From contig NZ_CP036267.1 of the NCBI RefSeq assembly GCF_007744255.1, positions 1,054,001 to 1,118,000 on the forward strand: DNA of 64,000 nt. Direction: 5' to 3'. Position 1 is the stretch's first letter. Each line of letters begins with the position of its first letter. This DNA is from Thalassoglobus polymorphus (GTDB lineage Bacteria; Planctomycetota; Planctomycetia; Planctomycetales; Planctomycetaceae). The translations under genes were made by a program, and so were the position numbers. Below are positions 1 to 6,927 of the stretch, piece after piece. The notes under the pieces were generated by a model. It had not been told where the DNA came from and did not search any database. It was given only the letters and a program-made list of their open reading frames with translations.

Positions 1-278
1 ACTATGTTTTCCTCGCGTTTACCTTGGTTGTGGCTGGGGGAATCGGAAACATGATTGACCGCGTTCGCTTCGAGTACGTGGTCGATTTCTTCAATATTGG
101 CATTGGCGGATTGCGGACCGGGATCTTTAATATTGCCGACATGGCAATTACTGCGGGGTTCTTCATGATGTTGCCGCTCGTTTGGTCTCCTGAAGCTAAA
201 AAGGCCTCGGAAAAAGATTCCGTCACTCCCGAGGTCACAGCCGAGGTCGACGGAGCTTCCGGGTCGCCTGTCTCGTGA
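1..278 (+). CDS. lspA: Signal peptidase II (lipoprotein signal peptidase), C-terminal part
   Basis: This is the 3' end of a gene that begins before the window; the reading frame is open from base 3. The visible part has the GGIGNMIDR block (the Asp and surrounding residues of the catalytic site), then the YVVDFFNI block and FNIADMAIT, whose Asp is the second catalytic aspartate of the LspA family. LspA is an inner-membrane aspartic protease that removes the signal peptide of lipid-modified prolipoproteins. After the last membrane segment (GFFMMLPLVW) there is an acidic tail of about 25 residues. The stop codon overlaps the GTG start of the next gene, so the two are probably co-transcribed. 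Several lipoproteins in this window (LptE, the BamD-like protein, the amidase) would be its substrates. Confidence 0.9.
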   Translation, partial: YVFLAFTLVVAGGIGNMIDRVRFEYVVDFFNIGIGGLRTGIFNIADMAITAGFFMMLPLVWSPEAKKASEKDSVTPEVTAEVDGASGSPVS

Positions 279-1345
279 ATCGATTACCTCCTCAACGTCT
301 GCTCTCTTGCATGACCCTGCTGCTGTCCGCCATCAGCATGGTGATCAATGTTGGAGCAACCGCAGTCGTTGCTGAGGATCGAGTGATGTATCGCCCACCT
401 GGGGCTCAGCGGCCGATTACGATGGTGGGGGATATCATTGATTCGACGGGTCGCGAATTGCAGATGATGACGCTGAACGGCAATCCACAGCGTATTTCTG
501 CAGACGACATCATCACAATCAAAACACATTACGATCCCTCTCATCTAGCGGGAATCGAGGCCTATACCGCAGGTCGATTAGAGGATGCCGCGTCGTATTT
601 CATCACCGCTTATGATCGCGAACCGCGCGAATGGGTCGATCGTGAAATCGCTGCCTGGCTGGTCCGGTGTCGATTGCAACAAGGGGATCTTGCCTCAGCG
701 ATTTCGTCTTTTCGTTCGATCATCAATACCGATCCATACTCGCGGCATTGGGGGATCGCTCCGCTGATTTGGTCCCCCATGAGCATCAGCGAATCTGTGC
801 GAAAATCTGTTCGTTCAATGTTGGTCAGCTCACGCAACGGAGAGCGATTACTGGCTGCTTCGATCCTCTTGTTTGACGGTGTTTCTGGAAAGCTGGCGGA
901 AAGAGAACTCAATGACTTAGCGAGTGACCCGAATCCACGAATCTCGAAGCTTGCTCGTGCTCAACTTTGGCGGGTGGCCCTTGCGAAAAGTCAGGTGACT
1001 GAGAACATTCTCCAGAGCTGGCGAGATCAGATTGAATTATTGCCGGAACCGCTCCGGCCTGGGCCGCAGTATTTGCTGGGGCGTGGATATGCTCACTTGG
1101 GGGAACCGCGGCTCGCGGCTGCGGAGTTCCTGAAATTGACGATAATTTACACAAATCATGAGGCTCTCACCTCACGGGCGACACTGGAAGCTGCCCAGGC
1201 AATTGAAAGAACGGGGTTGACTCATGAAGCGGATCTTCTGTATCGCGAACTTCTGATTCGATTTCCAACAACCTCGGAATCGATAATTGCCCGCGAAAAG
1301 CTGGCTGAAAATAGAACGGACTCGATCAACTCGAATTCTGAGTAA
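275..1345 (+). CDS. Secreted TPR-repeat protein of unknown function, next to ExbB/ExbD
   Basis: A 356-residue protein starts at a GTG that overlaps the lspA stop. The N-terminus has a hydrophobic segment (residues about 9-33) that looks like a signal peptide. Residues about 95-160 and 255-350 look like tetratricopeptide repeats: alternating small and aromatic residues such as GIEAYTAGRLEDAASYF, YLLGRGYAHLGEPRLAAAEF and EADLLYRELLIRFPTTSESI. It lies 4 bp upstream of the ExbB homologue, so it belongs to the same operon. TPR proteins next to ExbB/ExbD pairs are inferred to be periplasmic partners of the energised complex (compare CpoB/YbgF next to TolQR in other bacteria), but I cannot assign it to a named family. 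Confidence 0.75.
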   Translation: MNRLPPQRLLSCMTLLLSAISMVINVGATAVVAEDRVMYRPPGAQRPITMVGDIIDSTGRELQMMTLNGNPQRISADDIITIKTHYDPSHLAGIEAYTAGRLEDAASYFITAYDREPREWVDREIAAWLVRCRLQQGDLASAISSFRSIINTDPYSRHWGIAPLIWSPMSISESVRKSVRSMLVSSRNGERLLAASILLFDGVSGKLAERELNDLASDPNPRISKLARAQLWRVALAKSQVTENILQSWRDQIELLPEPLRPGPQYLLGRGYAHLGEPRLAAAEFLKLTIIYTNHEALTSRATLEAAQAIERTGLTHEADLLYRELLIRFPTTSESIIAREKLAENRTDSINSNSE

Positions 1346-1349
1346 GTGA

Positions 1350-2162
1350 ATGCTCAGAAGGATGATGAGATTTTCTCAGTCGGATTTCACTCACATGGCC
1401 AAGCGATTTCGATTTTTGATGACAACCTGCATGATGCTGGGGTTCATTCTTGTTTCGCGCCCGGTTCTTGCTGCCGAGGGTGCGATTTTTGAAAATGGGC
1501 AAGTCAATCCACAAGCTCTTTTGCAAGCCGGAGGAGCTATTGGATACGTCATCATCGCTCTGAGCGTCGCGATGGTCGCACTTGTGATGGAACATTTGCT
1601 GAGCATTCGTAAAGGCTCTTTGATGCCGCGCGGGCTCGCAGAACAATTACATCAAATGATTTCAGCGGGGCAGTTTCAACAGGCTGACCAATTGTGCCGT
1701 CAACGCCCGACCTTTTTGTCCTACGTGGTGATGTCTGGATTACAGGAATCGAACTTCGGGTACAACGCGGTCGAGAAATCAATGGAAGATGCCTGTGTCG
1801 AGCAGGCAGCACGTCTCTCACGGAAAATCGAATACCTCTCAGTCATCGGGTCACTGGCTCCGATGCTCGGGTTGATGGGAACAGTCTGGGGAATGATTCA
1901 GGCGTTTGCAGAGTTCACTGAAAAAGCGAATCCGATGCCAGCCGACTTTGCACCCGCCATCTCCGAGGCACTGGTCACAACACTCTTCGGTCTTTGCGTT
2001 GCCGTTCCCGCACTCGCTGCATATGCGTGGTTCCGCAATCGGATCGATGAATACGTTGCAGAAACAACATTGATGGCGGAGCACCTTGTCTCCCCGTTGA
2101 GGCGTTCATTGATTGAAAAACGAAAGACGACGAAAACAATCACCGGAACGGCGAGGAGCTAG
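1350..2162 (+). CDS. MotA/TolQ/ExbB-type proton channel protein
   Basis: A 270-residue inner-membrane protein with an N-terminal hydrophobic segment (residues 18-42, perhaps a cleaved signal, as in many long ExbB proteins), then a membrane segment near residues 62-88 (GGAIGYVIIALSVAMVALVM). A cytoplasmic loop and two further membrane helices follow, with the conserved family stretch SVIGSLAPMLGLMGTVWGMI and SEALVTTLFGLCVAVPALAAY. This is the ExbB/TolQ fold, whose pentamer surrounds an ExbD dimer and carries protons. It is the only ExbB-like gene in the window although three ExbD genes are present. It is followed 3 bp later by exbD. The annotated start gives a slightly long N-terminus; ATG codons at residues 4, 5 or 15 are alternatives. 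Confidence 0.9.
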   Translation: MLRRMMRFSQSDFTHMAKRFRFLMTTCMMLGFILVSRPVLAAEGAIFENGQVNPQALLQAGGAIGYVIIALSVAMVALVMEHLLSIRKGSLMPRGLAEQLHQMISAGQFQQADQLCRQRPTFLSYVVMSGLQESNFGYNAVEKSMEDACVEQAARLSRKIEYLSVIGSLAPMLGLMGTVWGMIQAFAEFTEKANPMPADFAPAISEALVTTLFGLCVAVPALAAYAWFRNRIDEYVAETTLMAEHLVSPLRRSLIEKRKTTKTITGTARS

Positions 2163-2165
2163 CGC

Positions 2166-2579
2166 ATGCGTCTTCCCGTCCGATCTCGTAAGCATGGACT
2201 TAAAGTCGACATCACTCCCTTGATTGATGTGGTTTTTTTGCTGGTGATCTTCTTTCTGGTCGCCTCGCACTTTGCGAAAAGCGAACCGACAGAAGTCGTC
2301 GAATTGCCAACAGCGACTCAATCAACGGACGATGAGAATCCGCGTCGGCTCATCGTGACAGTGAATTCCGCGGGTGAGTATTACGTCAATGCAGAGCAAG
2401 TTCAGATGGGACAGATTGAAGAGATGATTCAGGATGGGGCTGAAGGTGATCCGGAAACTTACGCAGTCCGAATTCGAGGGGACCGCACAACTCCCTATTC
2501 TGCTATCGAACCGATCATGCTCATCTGCCCGAAATATGGAGTCACAAAGTTTGGATTTCACGTGATTGGCAGAGGATAA
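2166..2579 (+). CDS. ExbD/TolR-type biopolymer transport protein (first copy)
   Basis: A 137-residue protein with the standard ExbD layout: a short cytoplasmic N-terminus, one membrane helix (residues 16-37) and a periplasmic domain. The proton-accepting aspartate is D21 in ITPLIDVVFLLVIFFLVASH. The periplasmic part contains the expected strand-rich segments (RLIVTVNSAGEYYVN, TYAVRIRGDRTTPYSAI). It starts 3 bp after the ExbB gene, so the two should form one complex. After its stop come two inverted repeats (2602-2627 and 2633-2647) that may end or attenuate transcription before the second exbD. Confidence 0.92.
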   Translation: MRLPVRSRKHGLKVDITPLIDVVFLLVIFFLVASHFAKSEPTEVVELPTATQSTDDENPRRLIVTVNSAGEYYVNAEQVQMGQIEEMIQDGAEGDPETYAVRIRGDRTTPYSAIEPIMLICPKYGVTKFGFHVIGRG

Positions 2580-2601
2580 CAACTAGCGATTCGAGCAGTT
2601 T

Positions 2602-2647
2602 GATTTGGGGCTTCAGTGTCCCAAATCCCCCTCCGGTGAGTCACCGG
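2602..2647. repeat. Two adjacent inverted repeats between the first two exbD genes
   Basis: The first is a perfect 8-bp inverted repeat, GATTTGGG (2602-2609) with CCCAAATC (2620-2627) and a 10-nt loop. The second is a perfect palindrome, CCGGTGA-G-TCACCGG (2633-2647), in a C-rich then G-rich context and followed by GCTAAAT. Neither has a T-tract, so a classical terminator is not supported. They may separate expression of the two exbD genes or be part of a short repeat family (see 3368-3391 and 54982-55007). Confidence 0.6.
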
Positions 2648-2809
2648 GGGGCTAAATGGCTGCAGCAAGATGGCAGCAGGCCAACCGTGAACATGTTGCT
2701 GTGTTGTGACTGCGAAACATGCTTCCATGTGAAGCCTTTATTTCTGAGATCGACGAGAGTGAACACGTTCTTCATCATCAAAAAAGATTCCTAGACAACT
2801 CAAATTAAA

Positions 2810-3265
2810 ATGCGTATTCCCCAGCAGCATGAACGTGATCACGACTTCGGAGCAATGACTCCGATGATTGATATTGTGTTTCTGTTGTTGATTTTCTTTG
2901 TGGTGACCGCATCTGGTGGAGTCCGAGAAGAATTGCTTCCGACGGAACTTTCCGCAGCCGGGGCGGTGGAGTCCGACATCACGCCGGTAGAGCCACAAGA
3001 ACTGACGGTTGATATCTGGTTGAAGCTGATGTTTGAGGCTGAGGGAAAGAAAACACGCGTTGATATGAATGGGACCGTGTACGAGGATTTGGAGCGACTG
3101 AAAGAACAATTGCGGGCTTTAGCGGATCTGGGGCCCGAAAATCCAGTGATTTTAGACATCGCGGGCGATGTCCCGCTCGGAGATGTCGTTGACGTGTATG
3201 ATACTTGTCAGGCAGCCGGGTTCGAATCTGTCAGCTTCGCGGCGGACGCTCCAAAGTCCGATTGA
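2810..3265 (+). CDS. ExbD/TolR-type biopolymer transport protein (second copy)
   Basis: A 151-residue ExbD protein. The membrane helix (residues 17-38) carries the conserved aspartate D21 in AMTPMIDIVFLLLIFFVVTA. The periplasmic part is more acidic than the first copy and ends with the usual strand-helix unit (NPVILDIAGDVPLGDVVDVYDTC). It is separated from the first exbD by 230 bp with inverted repeats, so it may be expressed separately. Two different ExbD proteins behind one ExbB suggest a heteromeric ExbB-ExbD1-ExbD2 complex; that is inference. The second cytoplasmic N-terminus (RIPQQHERDHD) is distinct in sequence from the first. Confidence 0.9.
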   Translation: MRIPQQHERDHDFGAMTPMIDIVFLLLIFFVVTASGGVREELLPTELSAAGAVESDITPVEPQELTVDIWLKLMFEAEGKKTRVDMNGTVYEDLERLKEQLRALADLGPENPVILDIAGDVPLGDVVDVYDTCQAAGFESVSFAADAPKSD

Positions 3266-3367
3266 TCTAAATCGTTGATTCCGCGTATCTTTCCGGCAGA
3301 TTGTGCCGAAATGCCCGCGACCCGTTGGTCGCCGTTGGCTGCCAATGTAAGCCGCCACTGTTCGCCT

Positions 3368-3391
3368 GACATTTGAAGTGTCCGGCTAAAT
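3368..3391 (+). repeat. Short palindrome followed by GCTAAAT, upstream of the mreD-like gene
   Basis: GACA-TTTGAAG-TGTC (3368-3382) is followed by CGGCTAAAT. The same arrangement (palindrome then GCTAAA) occurs at 2633-2657 and 54982-55007. It ends 17 bp before the GTG start of the next gene. Confidence 0.4.
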
Positions 3392-3407
3392 TCACGGATG
3401 ACGACTC

Positions 3408-3893
3408 GTGTTCTTGAACTTTGTGATCGCTGTTCTGATGTGGTTTGCCTGTGTGGCGGATCTCGGGTGGACAGCGTGGACTGATCTCAGGATTGCTCCT
3501 GCGTTTCTGGATTTAGCAGTCGTCGTCGTTTGCCTGTTTTCTCGCCCACAGTGGATTGTGTTCTGGGGGGGAGTTGCGGGCCTTCTATCAAGCGTTGTTC
3601 ATGTGGAGCCGATTCCATTGTGCGTTGTGCTGTTTACAAGCGTGACCCTCATCGCTGCCTGGACAAAACCGTCTGAGATGAAGCGACAGACTTTTGCTGC
3701 CACGCTGATTCGCTGTCTCTTGGTCCTAATCGTTTTGAAAGTTGGGCGGATTGGAATCGCTCATTTTCCGGACACCAATTTTCTGGGAACGATCGGGATG
3801 GAGCAAATCGCGCAGGTCGCCTTGACGTTTCTGATCTCGATCACCGTCTGCATGCTGTTCATGTTCCTTCATCGCCGTCATGCGTGGGAGTGA
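3408..3893 (+). CDS. MreD-like integral membrane protein upstream of PBP2
   Basis: A 161-residue, very hydrophobic protein with about five membrane helices (near residues 1-20, 30-50, 52-80, 98-112, 135-156) and a basic C-terminus. I do not recognise a diagnostic motif. Its size, its helix pattern and its position 3 bp upstream of a PBP2 (mrdA) gene are what is expected of MreD, the membrane partner of the rod complex. This is inferred from context. No mreB or mreC is visible in the window. The start is GTG; no in-frame ATG gives a similar N-terminus. Confidence 0.5.
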   Translation: MFLNFVIAVLMWFACVADLGWTAWTDLRIAPAFLDLAVVVVCLFSRPQWIVFWGGVAGLLSSVVHVEPIPLCVVLFTSVTLIAAWTKPSEMKRQTFAATLIRCLLVLIVLKVGRIGIAHFPDTNFLGTIGMEQIAQVALTFLISITVCMLFMFLHRRHAWE

Positions 3894-3896
3894 TCG

Positions 3897-6020
3897 ATGC
3901 AGAACCAACCCTTCTCCGACCTCGGCAGTTCTCGCGAAGATTCAAATCGCATCGGAAATTCTCCTCAAATGCGGCTAGGGATTCTTGGCGGGATTATTGT
4001 CGGCGTTGTGTTTCTGATCGGCATTCGTGTTTGCCATGTCCAGGCAATGATCGCCCAGCAGTTCATCTCCCCTTGGGAAAAAATTCAGCTTGTCGAAGAG
4101 ACCATTCCAGCTCGCAGCGGAAGAATTCTCTCACGCGATGGAGCGGTGCTGGCCTTCGACGAAACTCGCTACGATCTTGCTGTCGACTATCGTTGGCTGG
4201 AGGAACCGTTTGATGCCGTCTGGCTGCGGCGGCAGGTCTATTCTCGGCTTGATCGAAACCAACGAGACGATCCGGTAGCAAGAGAACTGATGGAGCAAGA
4301 GCTTGAGCGAGATCGTCAGGCACTCTTTGAAAAACTTTCGAGTCTGACAAAGGTTCCGACTGATGTTCTTTTGAGTCGAGCTGAGCGGCTGCAAAAAAGA
4401 ATCGAACGCATGCTCGTCTCGGTGGAGGCCAGAAGGAGTGACTCTCTTGCAGAGAATGATCCTCAACCACTTGATTTCTCGCAGGGACTGAGCGGAATTA
4501 TAGAAACGATTCGCAAAGAACTGACGACTCCTCCGCGACGATATCAAAGTGATCCCATCATCTTGAAGGAAGAGCTTGAACCGCACGTGCTTGTCGAGAA
4601 CGTTCCATTGAGCGTTGTGGCGGCGATTCAGTCAACTCCGCATCGTTTTCCCGGTGTGCATGTTCAAAGCCATGCATCACGGATTTACCCTCTCGGTGAT
4701 GTTGCTCCGCACTTAATTGGATTGCGAAAAGCCTCTGGAGGAAGTGATCAAATTACAGGGCAGGGGGGCGTCGAAGAAGCTTTTGATGACGTGCTGACTG
4801 GACACGAAGGGACGAAAATCCACAAAGTCAATCGCCGTGGGGAAACACTGTCGAGTGATGTTTCGCAGGACCCGATTGATGGAAAAGATGTTGTCCTGAC
4901 AATTGATTCCCGCCTGCAACGTACGGCTGAAGAACTTCTGGATCAAGCACTTTCAAATCCAGAGAGCGATCCGCAACCGGTCGGAGGTGTGGTGATCGCG
5001 ATGGATCTCTGGACCGGTGATCTTCTTGCCGCCGCAGCGGCTCCGCGTTACTCGCTGCAAATGATGTTGAAGCCAAGTGAAGCAGAGTGGAAAGGAATCC
5101 TTGAACATCCTCATCAGCCACTTTTCCCACGGGCGACGAAGATGGCAATTCCGCCGGGCTCTGTTTTCAAAGTCGTCACGTCTGCCGCTGCTTTGGAACA
5201 GGGGGAGGTGACGCCGGATGAAGTTCTGGAGTGTCGTGGTTATTTGAATTCACCCGACCAGCTTCGCTGTATGATCTTTCGTAAGTATGGATTGGGACAT
5301 GGTGAGATTCATCTCGACGATGCGCTGTGCCGCTCGTGCAACGTTTTCTTCTATGATCTGGCTCAGCGAGTTGGACCGGATGTCCTCGTGGACTGGTCGT
5401 CTCGATTTGGATTTGGTCTGCCGACTGGGATCGAACTTCCGTCTGAAAGCTCGGGGTTCCTGCCGAATCCTCACGATCCCGAAGCGAGCAAAAAGTGGTA
5501 TCCTGGAACCTCGATGCAACTGGCGATTGGACAAGGTGAGCTTCTTGCGACGCCACTTCAGGTGACGCGAATGATGGCTTCGATCGGGAACGGTGGATAT
5601 CTGGTGACACCGCGAGTCCGGTTGGTACAATCTCGAGAGTTACCCGATACAGAACGGACATTGAAAAAAATCCCCGGGCTCTCCGAACGTTCGCTGACAA
5701 CGATTCGTCACGGTTTAGAAATGGTTGTCCACCATCCGCATGGAACCGGGGTCGCTGCGTTGACTCCGTCCATGACGATGGCAGCGAAAACGGGAACTGC
5801 GGAAGTGGACGGAAAACCGGATCATGCCTGGTTCGCAGGTTACGCTCCGGTGGAATCACCCAGAGTCGCTTTCTGCGTCGTGCTGGAACATGGTGGTTCC
5901 GGAGGAGATGCCTCTGGTCCTATTGTGAAGCATTTAATGACCGAAATGATTGGGTTGGGTTTACTGAGACCGCAATGGAGCGAGGAAACGACCCAGGTTT
6001 CCGAGTATGGCGCGAACTGA
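3897..6020 (+). CDS. mrdA: Penicillin-binding protein 2, class B peptidoglycan transpeptidase
   Basis: A 707-residue bitopic protein. A cytoplasmic N-terminus of about 28 residues is followed by one membrane helix (29-48). The PBP dimerisation domain comes next (PARSGRILSRDGAVLAFDE at 71-89, then RIYPLGDVAPHLIG), and the transpeptidase domain follows from about residue 330. All three catalytic motifs are intact: SVFK (S422-K425), SCN (480-482) and KTG (631-633, in AAKTGTAEV). The protein therefore looks catalytically competent. Compared with Escherichia coli PBP2 there is a charged insertion of roughly 80 residues (about 120-200) in the N-terminal half. The gene follows the MreD-like gene by 3 bp. 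It supports peptidoglycan synthesis by elongation-type machinery in this planctomycete. Confidence 0.93.
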   Translation: MQNQPFSDLGSSREDSNRIGNSPQMRLGILGGIIVGVVFLIGIRVCHVQAMIAQQFISPWEKIQLVEETIPARSGRILSRDGAVLAFDETRYDLAVDYRWLEEPFDAVWLRRQVYSRLDRNQRDDPVARELMEQELERDRQALFEKLSSLTKVPTDVLLSRAERLQKRIERMLVSVEARRSDSLAENDPQPLDFSQGLSGIIETIRKELTTPPRRYQSDPIILKEELEPHVLVENVPLSVVAAIQSTPHRFPGVHVQSHASRIYPLGDVAPHLIGLRKASGGSDQITGQGGVEEAFDDVLTGHEGTKIHKVNRRGETLSSDVSQDPIDGKDVVLTIDSRLQRTAEELLDQALSNPESDPQPVGGVVIAMDLWTGDLLAAAAAPRYSLQMMLKPSEAEWKGILEHPHQPLFPRATKMAIPPGSVFKVVTSAAALEQGEVTPDEVLECRGYLNSPDQLRCMIFRKYGLGHGEIHLDDALCRSCNVFFYDLAQRVGPDVLVDWSSRFGFGLPTGIELPSESSGFLPNPHDPEASKKWYPGTSMQLAIGQGELLATPLQVTRMMASIGNGGYLVTPRVRLVQSRELPDTERTLKKIPGLSERSLTTIRHGLEMVVHHPHGTGVAALTPSMTMAAKTGTAEVDGKPDHAWFAGYAPVESPRVAFCVVLEHGGSGGDASGPIVKHLMTEMIGLGLLRPQWSEETTQVSEYGAN

Positions 6021-6511
6021 TGAAATCGAGCGTCAGGAAGCACAAGTGTTTGGCCTATCTCGGTTTACGAGAGCATTTTCAATGCTCATCGTCTCCATAT
6101 AGGTCACTTTCATGATGACAAAGATGATCCGTCACGAAACTGATCGCGAATACGATTTCGAAAGTTGCTCTAATCGGCGTCAATTCACTCGAGTCCCAAG
6201 GATTTCGCGTGAATTACCCTGCGAGATCACTGAGATGGCCGATATACTCTAAGAGCAGTTTATAAAGACGAATCCAAAGTCATGTTTCCAATGCGGTCGC
6301 CAATCAAATAGGCAGCCTGTCAACGGCCACGTGAGAACGGCCACTTGAGAATGGTCTACTGCATACGAGCCCGCTGAAAAAGAGGCTGATAGAGAAGTGA
6401 CAAATGCCAAGGGATTGAGAGCGAAAAAACGAGTTCTCCTATCGAATCATCAGATTTGTTGCTCTACTGACCTTGCCATTTGGACTCGCCAAGTCGACGG
6501 AGTGAATAGAC
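6021..6511. other. 490-bp intergenic region between PBP2 and the third exbD
   Basis: I see no gene here. It contains a fragment of the dispersed intergenic repeat (6070-6120). A promoter for the downstream exbD/toroid pair is likely in this space, but I cannot pick a convincing -35/-10 pair. Confidence 0.4.
6070..6120 (+). repeat. Dispersed intergenic repeat, 5' fragment (subtype 2)
   Basis: It begins AGAGCATTTTCAATGCTC (AGCATT-TTC-AATGCT is a perfect small hairpin at 6072-6086) and continues to AGGTCACTTTCATGA. It closely matches 35406-35455 and 42821-42865. The 3' half of the element (GTTCGCCACGAGGCAG...) is missing. Confidence 0.65.
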
Positions 6512-6925
6512 ATGCCCCTGAAAACCCAAGAAGTTGAAGAGCCAGCACTCAATCTGACACCGATGATTGACATCGTGTTGCTGTTGGTCATTTTCTTCAT
6601 GGTCGGGACGCAGTTCACTGAACACGAGAACAAATTCGAGATCCTGTTGCCGACTGTCTCAGACGCTCAGCCGCTGACTGCGCTGCCGGATGAATTGATT
6701 GTCAATGTTGCGAACGATGGTTCGATTTTCCTGGGAGGAGAAGCGAAGACTGTTGAGGAACTGGAAAAAGATCTCCGAGCCGCGCGGGAACGTTATCCTG
6801 AACAGACCGTCATCATCCGTGGGGATGGACCTGGCCCGTATCAACATGTCATGACGGTTCTGAATATTTGCAATCGGGCGAAAATCAAAAGTATCCAACT
6901 CGCAAATCAAATCAAGGAGGGTTGA
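6512..6925 (+). CDS. ExbD/TolR-type biopolymer transport protein (third copy)
   Basis: A 137-residue ExbD protein with the membrane helix at residues 15-36 and the conserved aspartate D20 in NLTPMIDIVLLLVIFFMVG. The periplasmic domain has the usual strands (ELIVNVANDGSIFLGG, QTVIIRGDGPGPYQHVM). It has no ExbB partner beside it. Instead, 3 bp after its stop, behind a strong ribosome-binding site, starts a large protein with a TonB-like anchor. It could use the ExbB encoded at 1350-2162 or one outside the window. Confidence 0.92.
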   Translation: MPLKTQEVEEPALNLTPMIDIVLLLVIFFMVGTQFTEHENKFEILLPTVSDAQPLTALPDELIVNVANDGSIFLGGEAKTVEELEKDLRAARERYPEQTVIIRGDGPGPYQHVMTVLNICNRAKIKSIQLANQIKEG

Positions 6926-6927
6926 GC

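Noticed and set aside
5176-5859. Minus-strand open frame of 227 codons inside PBP2
   Set aside because: It is opposite the transpeptidase domain with intact catalytic motifs; its composition (Arg/Ser/Pro-rich) is typical of a shadow frame.
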